Below are positions 8,996 through 17,174 of a stretch of 64,000 nt of DNA, piece after piece. A model generated the notes under the pieces. That model was not told where the DNA came from, ran no database searches, and was given only the letters and a program-made list of their open reading frames with translations. Origin of the DNA: CALBPI01 sp038524795 (lineage in GTDB: Bacteria; Pseudomonadota; Gammaproteobacteria; Steroidobacterales; Woeseiaceae); the NCBI GenBank assembly GCA_038524795.1, contig JBCBIJ010000004.1, positions 186,001 through 250,000 of the forward strand. Reading direction: 5' to 3'. The translations under genes and the position numbers were made by a program. The first letter of the stretch is position 1. The number at the start of each line of letters is the position of its first letter.

Positions 8996-9131
8996 CGGCT
9001 CTCGTTGGATTGCGCCGGTCACGAGGCCTGGCTAAACGCGCTGCGGTCGCGAGATCGGCGCAGCCGAAACACGGCACGTGCCTCGCGGTTCGAATAGACT
9101 CTGACATTCGCTTCGCAACCGGATGCCATTC

Positions 9132-9665
9132 ATGCGCCGTTCCATGTTCGCCACCGCTGTCCTGTTCCTGGGCTGCATCGCACACCCTGCCACCGCTGAC
9201 TCCTTCGCGCTGACCAGCAGCGCCATTGCCGAAGGCCAGGCGCTCGACGCGGCACAGGTTTTTGAAGGCTTTGGTTGTACGGGCGGTAACGCGGCACCCG
9301 ATCTGGTCTGGTCGGGCGCGCCCGAAGGCACCAAGAGCTTTGCGGTCACGGTCTACGACCCTGACGCGCCGACAGGGTCAGGCTGGTGGCACTGGTTCGC
9401 CTTCAACATTCCCGCCGACGTCACTGCGCTCAAGGCGGGTGGGGCGATGCCCGAAGGCGCCATCGAGCTCAAGAACGACTACGGGATGGTTGGCTTCGGC
9501 GGTGCCTGCCCGCCGCCCGGTGAAGTGCACCGATACCAGTTCACCGTCTATGCGCTCGGCACGGTACTCGAGATCGATGGCAACGTGAGCAACGCGCTCG
9601 CGGGCTACATGGTCAAGGCCAACAGCCTGGCCTCGGCGACGATTACGGCGGTGTACACGCGGTAA
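9132..9665 (+). CDS. Exported YbhB/YbcL-type PEBP (Raf-kinase-inhibitor-like) protein
   Basis: 177 aa from ATG 9132 (GGA 9 bases upstream); an ATG at 9123 is also possible. A signal peptide (MRRSMFATAVLFLGCIAHPATA) marks a periplasmic product. PEBP ligand-pocket motifs are visible: VTVYDPDAPTG, WWHWFAFNIP, and HRYQFTVYAL near the C terminus. The family binds small anionic or lipid ligands; the bacterial function is poorly defined. It is monocistronic, converging on a GNAT-associated small gene 31 bp away. Confidence 0.85.
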   Translation: MRRSMFATAVLFLGCIAHPATADSFALTSSAIAEGQALDAAQVFEGFGCTGGNAAPDLVWSGAPEGTKSFAVTVYDPDAPTGSGWWHWFAFNIPADVTALKAGGAMPEGAIELKNDYGMVGFGGACPPPGEVHRYQFTVYALGTVLEIDGNVSNALAGYMVKANSLASATITAVYTR

Positions 9666-9696
9666 ATCTGCGCGTAAGGCCCCGCACGCTACAGGA

Positions 9697-9969
9697 TCAT
9701 GCGCTTTCCGGCGCATAACTCAGAACGAAGTCTATTACGCGTGCTGCCGGCATCTCGCAGGGTTTCAGTCTCGGCGCTCCATCTCCGGTCAGGTACAGGT
9801 TGAAACTGACGTGATCGTCGCCGCCGAGGCGTTCCGCATACAACTTGTAGCGGCGACCGCCCGCGGCCCGGGTCAGCGTCGTTCCCCAGCGCGCCTCTTC
9901 GAACACACCTTGGCTGTAGCCTTCCGGGATCGCCATCAAGGCTTCCAGAAACGGTCCGAGGTCAGTCAT
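9697..9969 (-). CDS. Small conserved hypothetical protein, coupled to GNAT gene
   Basis: 90 aa, starting at MTDLGPFLEAL. Its ATG lies inside the last codons of the GNAT gene (8-nt overlap), so it is probably translationally coupled. It shows a compact alpha/beta pattern with IPEGYSQG, WGTTLTRAAGGRRYKLYAE, VSFNLYLTG and a C-terminal LKPCEMP motif. No signal peptide or membrane segment. I recognise the pattern as a conserved unknown rather than a named family, and assign no function. Confidence 0.65.
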   Translation of the reverse strand: MTDLGPFLEALMAIPEGYSQGVFEEARWGTTLTRAAGGRRYKLYAERLGGDDHVSFNLYLTGDGAPRLKPCEMPAARVIDFVLSYAPESA

Positions 9970-10453
9970 CGCGCAGCCACTTGTACATGACGTAGGCATC
10001 AACATAGCCCAGCTCGGGATGGCGAAACGCACCGGGTAGCGTGCCCACGATCTCAAAGCCGAGCTTTTGCCAGAGCCGGACAGCGCCTGCGTTCGTGGCG
10101 GCGACGAAATTGAACTGCATGGCGGCGTAGCCCAATTCGCGCGCGACCTGCTGGGAGTGTGTGCAGAGCGCACTGGCCACACCCGCGCCGCGCGCCTCGG
10201 CCGCGACCATATAGCCGCAGTTGCAGACGTGATCGCCCGGGCCGTCCTGGTTGGTTTTGAGAAAGTAGGTTCCCACGATGACGCCGGCATCCTCAGCGAC
10301 AAAAGTGACGCGCGGGTTTGTCATCCACGATCGCTCGGCATCGGCCCGTGTGGTGTCCCGCGGGTAGGCATAGGTCACACCCTGCGACACGATGTCTTCG
10401 AAGATCGGCCAGATGGCGGCGAAGTCGTCGCTCGTCGCTTCCCTGATGTTCAT
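9962..10453 (-). CDS. GNAT family N-acetyltransferase
   Basis: 163 aa, the standard single GNAT domain length. MNIREATSDDF begins the fold. The acetyl-CoA loop is AEARGAGVASALCTHSQQ, followed by ATNAGAVRLWQKLGFEIVGTLPGAF, typical of RimJ/PhnO-like acyltransferases. It transfers an acyl group to an amine, but the acceptor is not predictable. It overlaps the small gene downstream. A short inverted repeat (CCCTA-CTA-TAGGG, 10478-10490) lies 25 bp upstream and contains a possible leftward -10. Confidence 0.85.
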   Translation of the reverse strand: MNIREATSDDFAAIWPIFEDIVSQGVTYAYPRDTTRADAERSWMTNPRVTFVAEDAGVIVGTYFLKTNQDGPGDHVCNCGYMVAAEARGAGVASALCTHSQQVARELGYAAMQFNFVAATNAGAVRLWQKLGFEIVGTLPGAFRHPELGYVDAYVMYKWLRDD

Positions 10454-10556
10454 TGGAGTTTCCGATCGCCCAGCTGGCCCTACTATAGGGTTGTGACACG
10501 TGTGTGAACCAGAGCTGTGTGCTCTGCTAGTCTGCCCATCTCACCAATGACAGGGG

Positions 10557-12230
10557 ATGAGACCATTGCGTAGCGCGATGATTGTGATCGGGGCGTTTCT
10601 GCTTGGCGGGTGTGCGAGCACGGCGCCATCCGAAGACCTCAGGACGGCGGCCATCATCATTACGAGCGAGGCGGGGGCCAAGCTCGCGGCGGCACCAGCG
10701 GTATCGTTCAAACGCGGACGCGGCACGGGCCCCGTGATTGAAGTCTGGCCCGATAAGACCAGGCAGACGATTGACGGCATCGGTTCCTCGTTTACCGAAT
10801 CTTCGGCCTATGTGCTCGCACATCTTGAACCGGAACGGCGCCGCGCGCTCATGCGAGCGCTCTATGGCGAAGGCGGTGCCAATTTTTCGCTGGCTCGCAC
10901 GGTCATCGGGTCCACAGACTTCTCGGTGAACGGCAAACAATCCTACGCCGATGCGCCCGGCGAGACGCCGCTCGGGTCCTTCTCTGTCGGCATGGACCTG
11001 GATGGCTTTGCGCGCGTCGAACACCCAGGCATTCGCGACGAAACCTTCGATGTGCTGCCCATGATTCAGGAAGCGCTGGCCATCAAGCGTGAGCAACAAG
11101 ACGGTGGGTTTCGAATCGTTGCTTCCGCCTGGACGGCGCCGCCGTGGATGAAGGACATCGAGACCTGGTACATCGGGCTCTCAGAAGAGAACAACTGGCA
11201 GGGAACGGGTGGGAGCCTCAAGCCTGAGCATGAAGCCACCTATGCCAACTATCTGGTTCGCTACCTGGACGCCTACGACGCACGCGGTGTCGACATCTGG
11301 GGTCTGACGCCCGTCAACGAACCGCACGGCAACAGCGGCCAGTGGGAAAGCATGCATTTCACACCCGAGACGCAGCGCGATTTCATTACGGAGCACCTGG
11401 GACCCGCGTTGCGCGACGGCGGGCACGGTGACATCGAGCTGCTCGTCTACGACCAGAATCGTGATGACATGGTGCACTGGGCCGAGGTGATCCTCGGCGA
11501 CGCCGAGGCTGCACAGTATGTCTCCGGCACGGCGATCCACTGGTACGCGAGTACATTTCGCGTCTTTGAAGACGCACTGGATACGGTGCACGACCGGTTT
11601 CCGGCGTTTCGCATCATTCACACGGAAGGCACGATCGACAATCTGGGCGTCGAAGCCCCTGGGGGCGTCTGGGACCCCGAAGGCTACAAGGAGTCAGGCT
11701 GGTTTCAGAATGACGCATTCTGGTGGCAGCCCAATGCCAGTGACTGGGCCTACGCGGCCGAGTGGGCGCCCAACGTAGACGATCACCCGCTCTACACGCC
11801 CGTGCACCGCTATGCCCGCAACATCATCGTCAGTCTTGATCACTGGGTCAGCGGCTGGATTGACTGGAACGTCGTGCTCGACCGCGAGGGTGGCCCTAAC
11901 CACGTCGGCAACTTTTGTGGCGCCCCCATAATGATCGACACGGCGACGGGTGAGATTTACTACACACCCATCTACTACGTGCTCGCTCAGTTCAGCCGCA
12001 CGATTCGCCCCGGCGATCGCGCGATCCGAACATCGACGACACGCGCCACACTCGGCGACGACGATCTGCACGCGAGCGCGACGATCAATGACGCTGGCCT
12101 TGTCAGCGTGCAGGTGCTGAACACGACGCCGCGCCCCATCGACTACAGTCTGCAAATCGGCGAGCAGTACGCCGCCATCACGATTCCCGCCAATGCCCTG
12201 CAAACCGTCCAGGTAGCGACTCATGAATAA
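10557..12230 (+). CDS. GH30 family beta-glycosidase, lipoprotein
   Basis: 557 aa. A lipoprotein signal with LLGGC (Cys19) indicates membrane anchoring and export. The catalytic (beta/alpha)8 barrel starts near the motif TIDGIGSSFTESSA. The acid/base Glu is E255 in PVNEPHG and the nucleophile is E357 in IIHTEGTIDN. A C-terminal beta-rich domain follows (ALQTVQVATHE end). This is the GH30 glucosylceramidase/beta-1,6-glucanase/beta-glucosidase group; substrate is unresolved. No clear Shine-Dalgarno is seen at suitable distance. The gene overlaps the nitrilase gene by 8 nt, suggesting both act on one glycoside. Confidence 0.85.
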   Translation: MRPLRSAMIVIGAFLLGGCASTAPSEDLRTAAIIITSEAGAKLAAAPAVSFKRGRGTGPVIEVWPDKTRQTIDGIGSSFTESSAYVLAHLEPERRRALMRALYGEGGANFSLARTVIGSTDFSVNGKQSYADAPGETPLGSFSVGMDLDGFARVEHPGIRDETFDVLPMIQEALAIKREQQDGGFRIVASAWTAPPWMKDIETWYIGLSEENNWQGTGGSLKPEHEATYANYLVRYLDAYDARGVDIWGLTPVNEPHGNSGQWESMHFTPETQRDFITEHLGPALRDGGHGDIELLVYDQNRDDMVHWAEVILGDAEAAQYVSGTAIHWYASTFRVFEDALDTVHDRFPAFRIIHTEGTIDNLGVEAPGGVWDPEGYKESGWFQNDAFWWQPNASDWAYAAEWAPNVDDHPLYTPVHRYARNIIVSLDHWVSGWIDWNVVLDREGGPNHVGNFCGAPIMIDTATGEIYYTPIYYVLAQFSRTIRPGDRAIRTSTTRATLGDDDLHASATINDAGLVSVQVLNTTPRPIDYSLQIGEQYAAITIPANALQTVQVATHE

Positions 12231-13176
12231 GAACTCCGTAACCGTTGGCCTGGCGCAAATCGCACCCGCCTGGCTCGACCGCGCCGCCGGCACCGAGAAG
12301 ATCGTCGCGTGGATCGACAAGGCCGGTGGCGAATCCTGCGACCTCGTCGTGTTCGGTGAAGCGCTGTTGCCCGGCTATCCGTTCTGGGTCGAGCGCACGG
12401 ACGGTGCGCGTTTTGAGTCGGCGCTACAAAAAGAACTCTACGCTCACTATGCCGAGCAGGCCGTGGTCCCCGAGCGCGGCGATCTTGATCCCGTCCGGGA
12501 GGCGGCGCGGCGCAACAGCTGCGCGGTGTACCTCGGCACGATTGAGCGCGCGGCCGACCGCGGTGGTCACAGCCTGTATTGCTCAATGGTCTACATCGAC
12601 AAGCAGGGTGAGATTGGGTCGATACACCGCAAGCTCATGCCGACCTACGAGGAGCGGCTCGTGTGGTCACCGGGCGATGGTCATGGCCTGCGCACGCACA
12701 GCCTGGGGGCGTTTACCGTCGGTGGTCTCAACTGCTGGGAGAACTGGCTGCCGCTTCCGCGCGCGGCGTTGTACGCCGCCGGGGAGGATCTGCATGTGGC
12801 CATCTGGCCGGGCAGCGTTCGCAACACCGAAGACATCACGCGATTCATCGCTAAAGAGGGGCGGTCGTTTGTGATCTCGGTCTCGGGGCTCATGCGTCGC
12901 TCGGACATTGGCGACGACCTGCCGCAAGCCAACCTGCTGCGTGAAACGGCCAACGACATCATGGCCAATGGTGGGTCCTGCCTCGCCGCACCCAATGGTG
13001 ATTGGGTGCTGGAGCCCGAGGTCGATGTGGAATCGCTGCGCGTCGCCGTGCTCGATCACCGCGCGGTGCTTGAAGCCCGCCAAAACCTTGACGTTGTTGG
13101 CCACTACTCGCGGCCCGATGTCACGTCACTGCACGTGAATCGCACGCGCCAGTCGACGGTGACGTTCGAAGACTAA
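12223..13176 (+). CDS. Nitrilase (carbon-nitrogen hydrolase family)
   Basis: 317 aa, cytoplasmic. The Glu-Lys-Cys triad is complete: E46 in VVFGEALLPGYP, K137 in HRKLMPTYEERL, and C171 in GGLNCWENWLP. GxxCWEN followed by the RKLxPTxxER block is typical of true nitrilases (branch 1), which convert a nitrile to acid plus ammonia. Its ATG sits inside the last codons of the GH30 gene (8-nt overlap), so the two are co-expressed. Its TAA stop shares bases with the ROK regulator stop on the other strand. Confidence 0.88.
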   Translation: MNKNSVTVGLAQIAPAWLDRAAGTEKIVAWIDKAGGESCDLVVFGEALLPGYPFWVERTDGARFESALQKELYAHYAEQAVVPERGDLDPVREAARRNSCAVYLGTIERAADRGGHSLYCSMVYIDKQGEIGSIHRKLMPTYEERLVWSPGDGHGLRTHSLGAFTVGGLNCWENWLPLPRAALYAAGEDLHVAIWPGSVRNTEDITRFIAKEGRSFVISVSGLMRRSDIGDDLPQANLLRETANDIMANGGSCLAAPNGDWVLEPEVDVESLRVAVLDHRAVLEARQNLDVVGHYSRPDVTSLHVNRTRQSTVTFED

Positions 13177-14339
13177 ACGGCTGCGGCGAAGAAGTGCTCT
13201 TTGAGGGGTAGGGCGGCCGCACCAATGGCACTCGCATTGCCACCGGCTTTCGACACGAGCAGCTGCGGCAGTGCTCTGGGCTTGCCGCGCCGCGAGTCGT
13301 TGTACATGTTGATGTAGGGGATCACGCGCCGCGCGAGCGGCCGCGGCATGCGACCTCCGAACACGATGGCCTCGGGGTCAAGGATCGCGGCCAGCGCGGA
13401 GCAGATCAGAGAGAACGAGCTGCGTGTCTTCGTGATCCACTCATCGATGCCTGGCCACTCGGCATCGAACTCCCGCAGCATTTCGGACACGCCCGGAAAC
13501 TCGACGTCATACTCGCCCAACGTTTGCCGCAGCGATTCCAGGGACGGGTGCTGATAGATGTTCTTGGGTAACAGCAAGCCGATCTCGCCGCCGTTACCGT
13601 TTGTGCCGCGCATGAGCTCGTGGTTCATGACGATGCCGCCACCGAGCAACGTGTCGATGTAGAGGTAGGCGAAGTTATCGTACTCGCGCCCCACACCGAC
13701 GAGGCTTTCGCCGACGGCCGCCGCGTTGCCGTCGTTCTCCACCCAGACGGGCATGTCGAAGCGGTCTTCGAATAAACGATCAATGGCAATGAGCGCCCAG
13801 TCGTCCAGAGGCCGCGGCGTGTTGTAGACGGCCTTCGGGCCAATGTAGCGGCCCGAAATACTGACACCCATGCCGAACACGCGCTCGAGCGGAATGTTGT
13901 GCTTCTGGATCATGCCGTCGACGATCCGCTCCACCGTGTCGAGCACGGCGTTACGCGTCATCGCAGGCAGGTCGTGTTTTTCTTCGTCGAGAATTGTGAC
14001 GGAGAAGTCGATCAACGCAACGGAGATCGCGTCAGTCATCATCGAGACGCCAAACGTGTAGGCAAAGTCCGGCGTAATTCGAACCGACTGGCCAGGTTGG
14101 CCACGTCGGCCGCTAAGAACCTTGCCACCCTCGGCCAGCGCATTGATGGAGACCAGGCCTTTGACGATGCGCGAAATGCTCTGTTGTGCGAGGCCCGTGG
14201 CTTTGGCAAGCCTCGGCTGGCCGATCTCGCCGCTCCGCACCACGGTTCCGAGAACCCGTCTCTCGGAGCGGGACAGCCCTTTGAGTCCGTTTGCGGCGTA
14301 AAAATCGGGCACGCCCGAGCGATAGGGGTGTTCCAGCAC
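13173..14339 (-). CDS. ROK family transcriptional repressor
   Basis: 388 aa from a GTG start preceded by GGGAGGA about 10 bases away; a TTG at 14420 would add 27 residues. An N-terminal MarR-like winged helix (SRSERRVLGTVVRSGEIGQ, then AKATGLAQQSISRIVKGL) is followed by a ROK sugar-kinase-like domain with VWVENDGNAAAVGE, LGGGIVMNHELMRG and AILDPEAIVFGG. The usual CxCGxxGCxE zinc motif is replaced by GNGGEIGLLLP, so the zinc site may be absent. It is divergent from the TonB receptor of the glycosylglycerate locus and probably senses a sugar from it. Confidence 0.85.
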   Translation of the reverse strand: MLEHPYRSGVPDFYAANGLKGLSRSERRVLGTVVRSGEIGQPRLAKATGLAQQSISRIVKGLVSINALAEGGKVLSGRRGQPGQSVRITPDFAYTFGVSMMTDAISVALIDFSVTILDEEKHDLPAMTRNAVLDTVERIVDGMIQKHNIPLERVFGMGVSISGRYIGPKAVYNTPRPLDDWALIAIDRLFEDRFDMPVWVENDGNAAAVGESLVGVGREYDNFAYLYIDTLLGGGIVMNHELMRGTNGNGGEIGLLLPKNIYQHPSLESLRQTLGEYDVEFPGVSEMLREFDAEWPGIDEWITKTRSSFSLICSALAAILDPEAIVFGGRMPRPLARRVIPYINMYNDSRRGKPRALPQLLVSKAGGNASAIGAAALPLKEHFFAAAV

Positions 14340-14437
14340 CGTCGTTGATTCCTCCCGAAAGCGCGCATCGTAGCCGGGTTGCGCCCGGTCTGGCGATTCG
14401 GTCGTTACATTAGCAAACAAATAATACTCACTGTGGG

Positions 14438-14466
14438 TTGTATGAAGGGTGGTAATGTGTCATAAA
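14438..14466 (+). promoter_or_regulatory. Candidate sigma-70 promoter for the TonB receptor operon
   Basis: TTGTAT and CATAAA are separated by 17 bases, in the gap between the ROK repressor and the TonB receptor. Each hexamer matches consensus at four of six positions. A CAGAA...TTCTG inverted repeat around 14494-14510 further downstream could be a repressor site. Both are weak, position-based calls. Confidence 0.35.
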
Positions 14467-14554
14467 CGGTGGCGACGGCAGGCCGGGGGGCCACAGAACC
14501 GGGAATTCTGGGCCTGTCAGCTTGGGAACATTCAGATATTGAGGGGGGTTTCTC

Positions 14555-17059
14555 ATGTCTAGGTACACGCGTTTTTGCCGCGGGATCGCTGCTCTTTCAG
14601 TGGCGATTCTGCCGGCGTTTGCGATGGCGCAATCCGACTCGGACGACGAGGGCGGTGTCATCGAGGAGATCGTCGTCACCGGTACCGGTGCCAGCGTTGC
14701 TCGAACCCAGTTCGAAACACCGCAGACGGTCACGCAGTTCAACGAAGAAGACATCCGGTCATTCTCGTCCTCGAGTCAGGCTGACATCCTGACCCAGCTG
14801 CCCGGCGTCAGCGCCGAGGGCGGTGGTGGTGAGGTCGCGACCAACGTCTTTCACCGCGCCCTGCCATCAGGCGGGCAGTTCTCGTTCACGCCGTTGCTCT
14901 ACGACGGGATGCCGGCATTCACAACGTTCGGCCTGAACTCATCGGCTTTTGACGTCTACTACCGCAACGACCTCGGTATCCAACGTTCCGAATTCGTGAG
15001 CGGCGGCGTGTCGAACCTGTTCGGCCCGGGCTCGGTGGCCGGCATCGTCAACTACATCAGTAAGACGGGTGACGACGATCCGACGGGTACGGTCCAGGTC
15101 GAAGTGGCCGAGGAAGGCCGCTTCCGCGGTGACTACTTCTTCAGTGGTCCGCTGGGTGGCGACAGCTCGAACACCTACTATGCGCTGTCGGGCTACTACC
15201 GTGTCGACGAGGGTCCGCTCAAGTCTGGACTGGAGACTCGTGGCTTCCAGCTGCGCGGCAACTTGAAGCACATGTTCAGTGACGGCAGCGGTTCGATCAC
15301 CGTGTACGGCCAAGCCATCGACGACAAAGTGCAGTTTTTCCTGCCGCTGCCTGTCGACGGCAACTCGCGTGAGCGCGTGAATGGTAATGATGGCAACGAG
15401 GTGTTCACGATGAACACGGTCGATGCTGTCGGCCTCTCCTACGACACACCTGATGGTCGCTTCACGACGCCGATCGGCGATGGTGTTGTGACCAAGGGTT
15501 CGTCGATCGCGGCCGTGCTCGACAAGGACCTCACCGAGGACTGGACGCTCAACGCGAAAATCCGCTACGCGCGCTACGACCACCAGTTCAACCTGTTCCT
15601 CGACGGTGACGCGATCGGACCCAACACGCCTGAAACGCAGGCGGAGTACCTGGCCAACCGCGGCCTGGACGCCGTTGCCACAGGCGCGACGTTCACCTTC
15701 GCCGACAACGGGGATGTGCTGCCGGCCAACTACCTGCTGTTCGGTAACCGCACACTCGACCGGTGGCGCGATGCCACGGACTTCTCGGCGGAGATCAGTG
15801 TCGGTCGCAACATCACGATCGGCGATGCCGAGCACGCGATCACGATTGGCGGCTTCTTCTCCGATTCGCAGGCCGATGACATCAACTACATCACCACCTA
15901 CCTCGGTGAGTTCAGCAACGCGCCGCGCCTCGTCAATGTGACGCTCGACGATGTTGCCGATGACGGCACGGGGCAGGGCAACCTGATTGCCGCGGCCGGC
16001 TCGACCTATCAGTGGGTGGTCAATGGGCTCGCCAACGCGAATGGTCTCGTCGGTAACCGCGATCGCAGCGCCAGCCGCACGGCGTTCTACATCGCCGATC
16101 AGATCGAAATGAACGATTGGTCCTTCGACTTCGGCGCACGTGTTGAGCGTCTTGACGGTGATGTCCGGCAATTCAACACGAGCTCGTTCCAGCTCGCCAA
16201 CGACCCGCTCGTGAATGACGCGCTCGAGAACGTGAGCTTCACTAACGGTTCGTTGACGGCCGACACCGTAAGCGCCACGGAGTGGGCGTTCTCTGCCGGT
16301 GCGCTGTACCGCCTCAACGACACCACGAACCTGTTTGCCAACGCCTCGCGTGGTTTCTTCTTCCCGCAAATCCGAAGCGTCCCGTTTAACAACGGCCAAC
16401 TCGCATCGTACGAAGGCGAGATCATCGACACGATCGAGGCCGGTGTGAAGTTCGAGCACGACAACTGGGACGCTTACGCGGCGCTGTTCTACACAACGCT
16501 GGACGATCGTCGCAATGTCGACTTCGAAAACGACCCGAACAACCCGGGCAACATCATCGAAGTCGTCACGATCCAGTCGACGGAAGCCTTCGGTATCGAG
16601 GCCAGTGCAACCTACTACATCAACGACAACTGGTCGCTGCACGGCAACATCACGCTGCGTGACCACGAGTTCACTGATGCAGGTAACCCTGATGTCGTCG
16701 GCCAGGAACTGCGTCGTCAGCCGACGGAGCTGGCCAACACGGCCGTGCGCTTCAACTACGGCAACTTCGATGCGGCGCTGTTCCACAACTTCCACGGTGA
16801 CAACTTCGCCAATGACACCAACAGCGTGAAGCTCGACAGCTACAATCTGCTGCGTCTGGAAGCGGGGTACACGTTTGAACTCGATAACGCGCAAACAGCT
16901 CGAGTCAGCGTGCACGTGTTCAACCTGACGGATGAGCAGGGCATCACCGAAGGCTCCCCGCGTCAGGGTAACGCCCAATCGGGCCAGCCAGCGCAGTTCT
17001 TCGTGGGACGACCGATTCTCCCCCGTCGAGTTATGCTCCGACTCGCTTACGATTTCTGA
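14555..17059 (+). CDS. TonB-dependent receptor of the glycosylglycerate locus
   Basis: 834 aa. Signal peptide (ALSVAILPAFAMAQ), TonB box EEIVVTGTG near residues 35-45, plug domain with ILTQLPGVSAEGGGGE and VSGGVSNLFGPGSVAGIVNY, then a long barrel ending in the canonical C-terminal LRLAYDF. A GAGGGGGG tract lies before the ATG. It is first in a rightward run with an SSS symporter and glycoside-processing enzymes, divergent from a ROK repressor. It therefore likely imports the glycoside across the outer membrane. Substrate is inferred from the neighbours only. Confidence 0.9.
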   Translation: MSRYTRFCRGIAALSVAILPAFAMAQSDSDDEGGVIEEIVVTGTGASVARTQFETPQTVTQFNEEDIRSFSSSSQADILTQLPGVSAEGGGGEVATNVFHRALPSGGQFSFTPLLYDGMPAFTTFGLNSSAFDVYYRNDLGIQRSEFVSGGVSNLFGPGSVAGIVNYISKTGDDDPTGTVQVEVAEEGRFRGDYFFSGPLGGDSSNTYYALSGYYRVDEGPLKSGLETRGFQLRGNLKHMFSDGSGSITVYGQAIDDKVQFFLPLPVDGNSRERVNGNDGNEVFTMNTVDAVGLSYDTPDGRFTTPIGDGVVTKGSSIAAVLDKDLTEDWTLNAKIRYARYDHQFNLFLDGDAIGPNTPETQAEYLANRGLDAVATGATFTFADNGDVLPANYLLFGNRTLDRWRDATDFSAEISVGRNITIGDAEHAITIGGFFSDSQADDINYITTYLGEFSNAPRLVNVTLDDVADDGTGQGNLIAAAGSTYQWVVNGLANANGLVGNRDRSASRTAFYIADQIEMNDWSFDFGARVERLDGDVRQFNTSSFQLANDPLVNDALENVSFTNGSLTADTVSATEWAFSAGALYRLNDTTNLFANASRGFFFPQIRSVPFNNGQLASYEGEIIDTIEAGVKFEHDNWDAYAALFYTTLDDRRNVDFENDPNNPGNIIEVVTIQSTEAFGIEASATYYINDNWSLHGNITLRDHEFTDAGNPDVVGQELRRQPTELANTAVRFNYGNFDAALFHNFHGDNFANDTNSVKLDSYNLLRLEAGYTFELDNAQTARVSVHVFNLTDEQGITEGSPRQGNAQSGQPAQFFVGRPILPRRVMLRLAYDF

Positions 17060-17069
17060 GTCGACGCGC

Positions 17070-17130
17070 GCCCCGGCGGGCTGTTGCGCAACCACCGCAA
17101 CACGCCCCCGCCCGCTGGGGCACTTTTCTC
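17070..17130 (+). terminator. Hairpin after the TonB receptor gene
   Basis: GCCCCGGCGGGC (17070-17081) pairs with GCCCGCTGGGGC (17110-17121), a 12-bp stem with one G-T pair. The loop holds a nested GTTGCG/CGCAAC hairpin, and TTTT follows. It lies between the receptor and symporter genes and may attenuate rather than end transcription, giving more receptor than enzyme mRNA. Confidence 0.6.
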
Positions 17131-17174
17131 GGCGCGCCGCTATCGCGGCGGGTCAGACTCCCGGGTGATCGTTC

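Noticed and set aside
14939..17095. A 718-codon open frame antisense to the TonB receptor
   Set aside because: It is a shadow of GC-rich codon use in the receptor. The product is Val/Arg/Glu-rich with no domain, while the sense frame has a complete receptor with signal peptide and terminal Phe.
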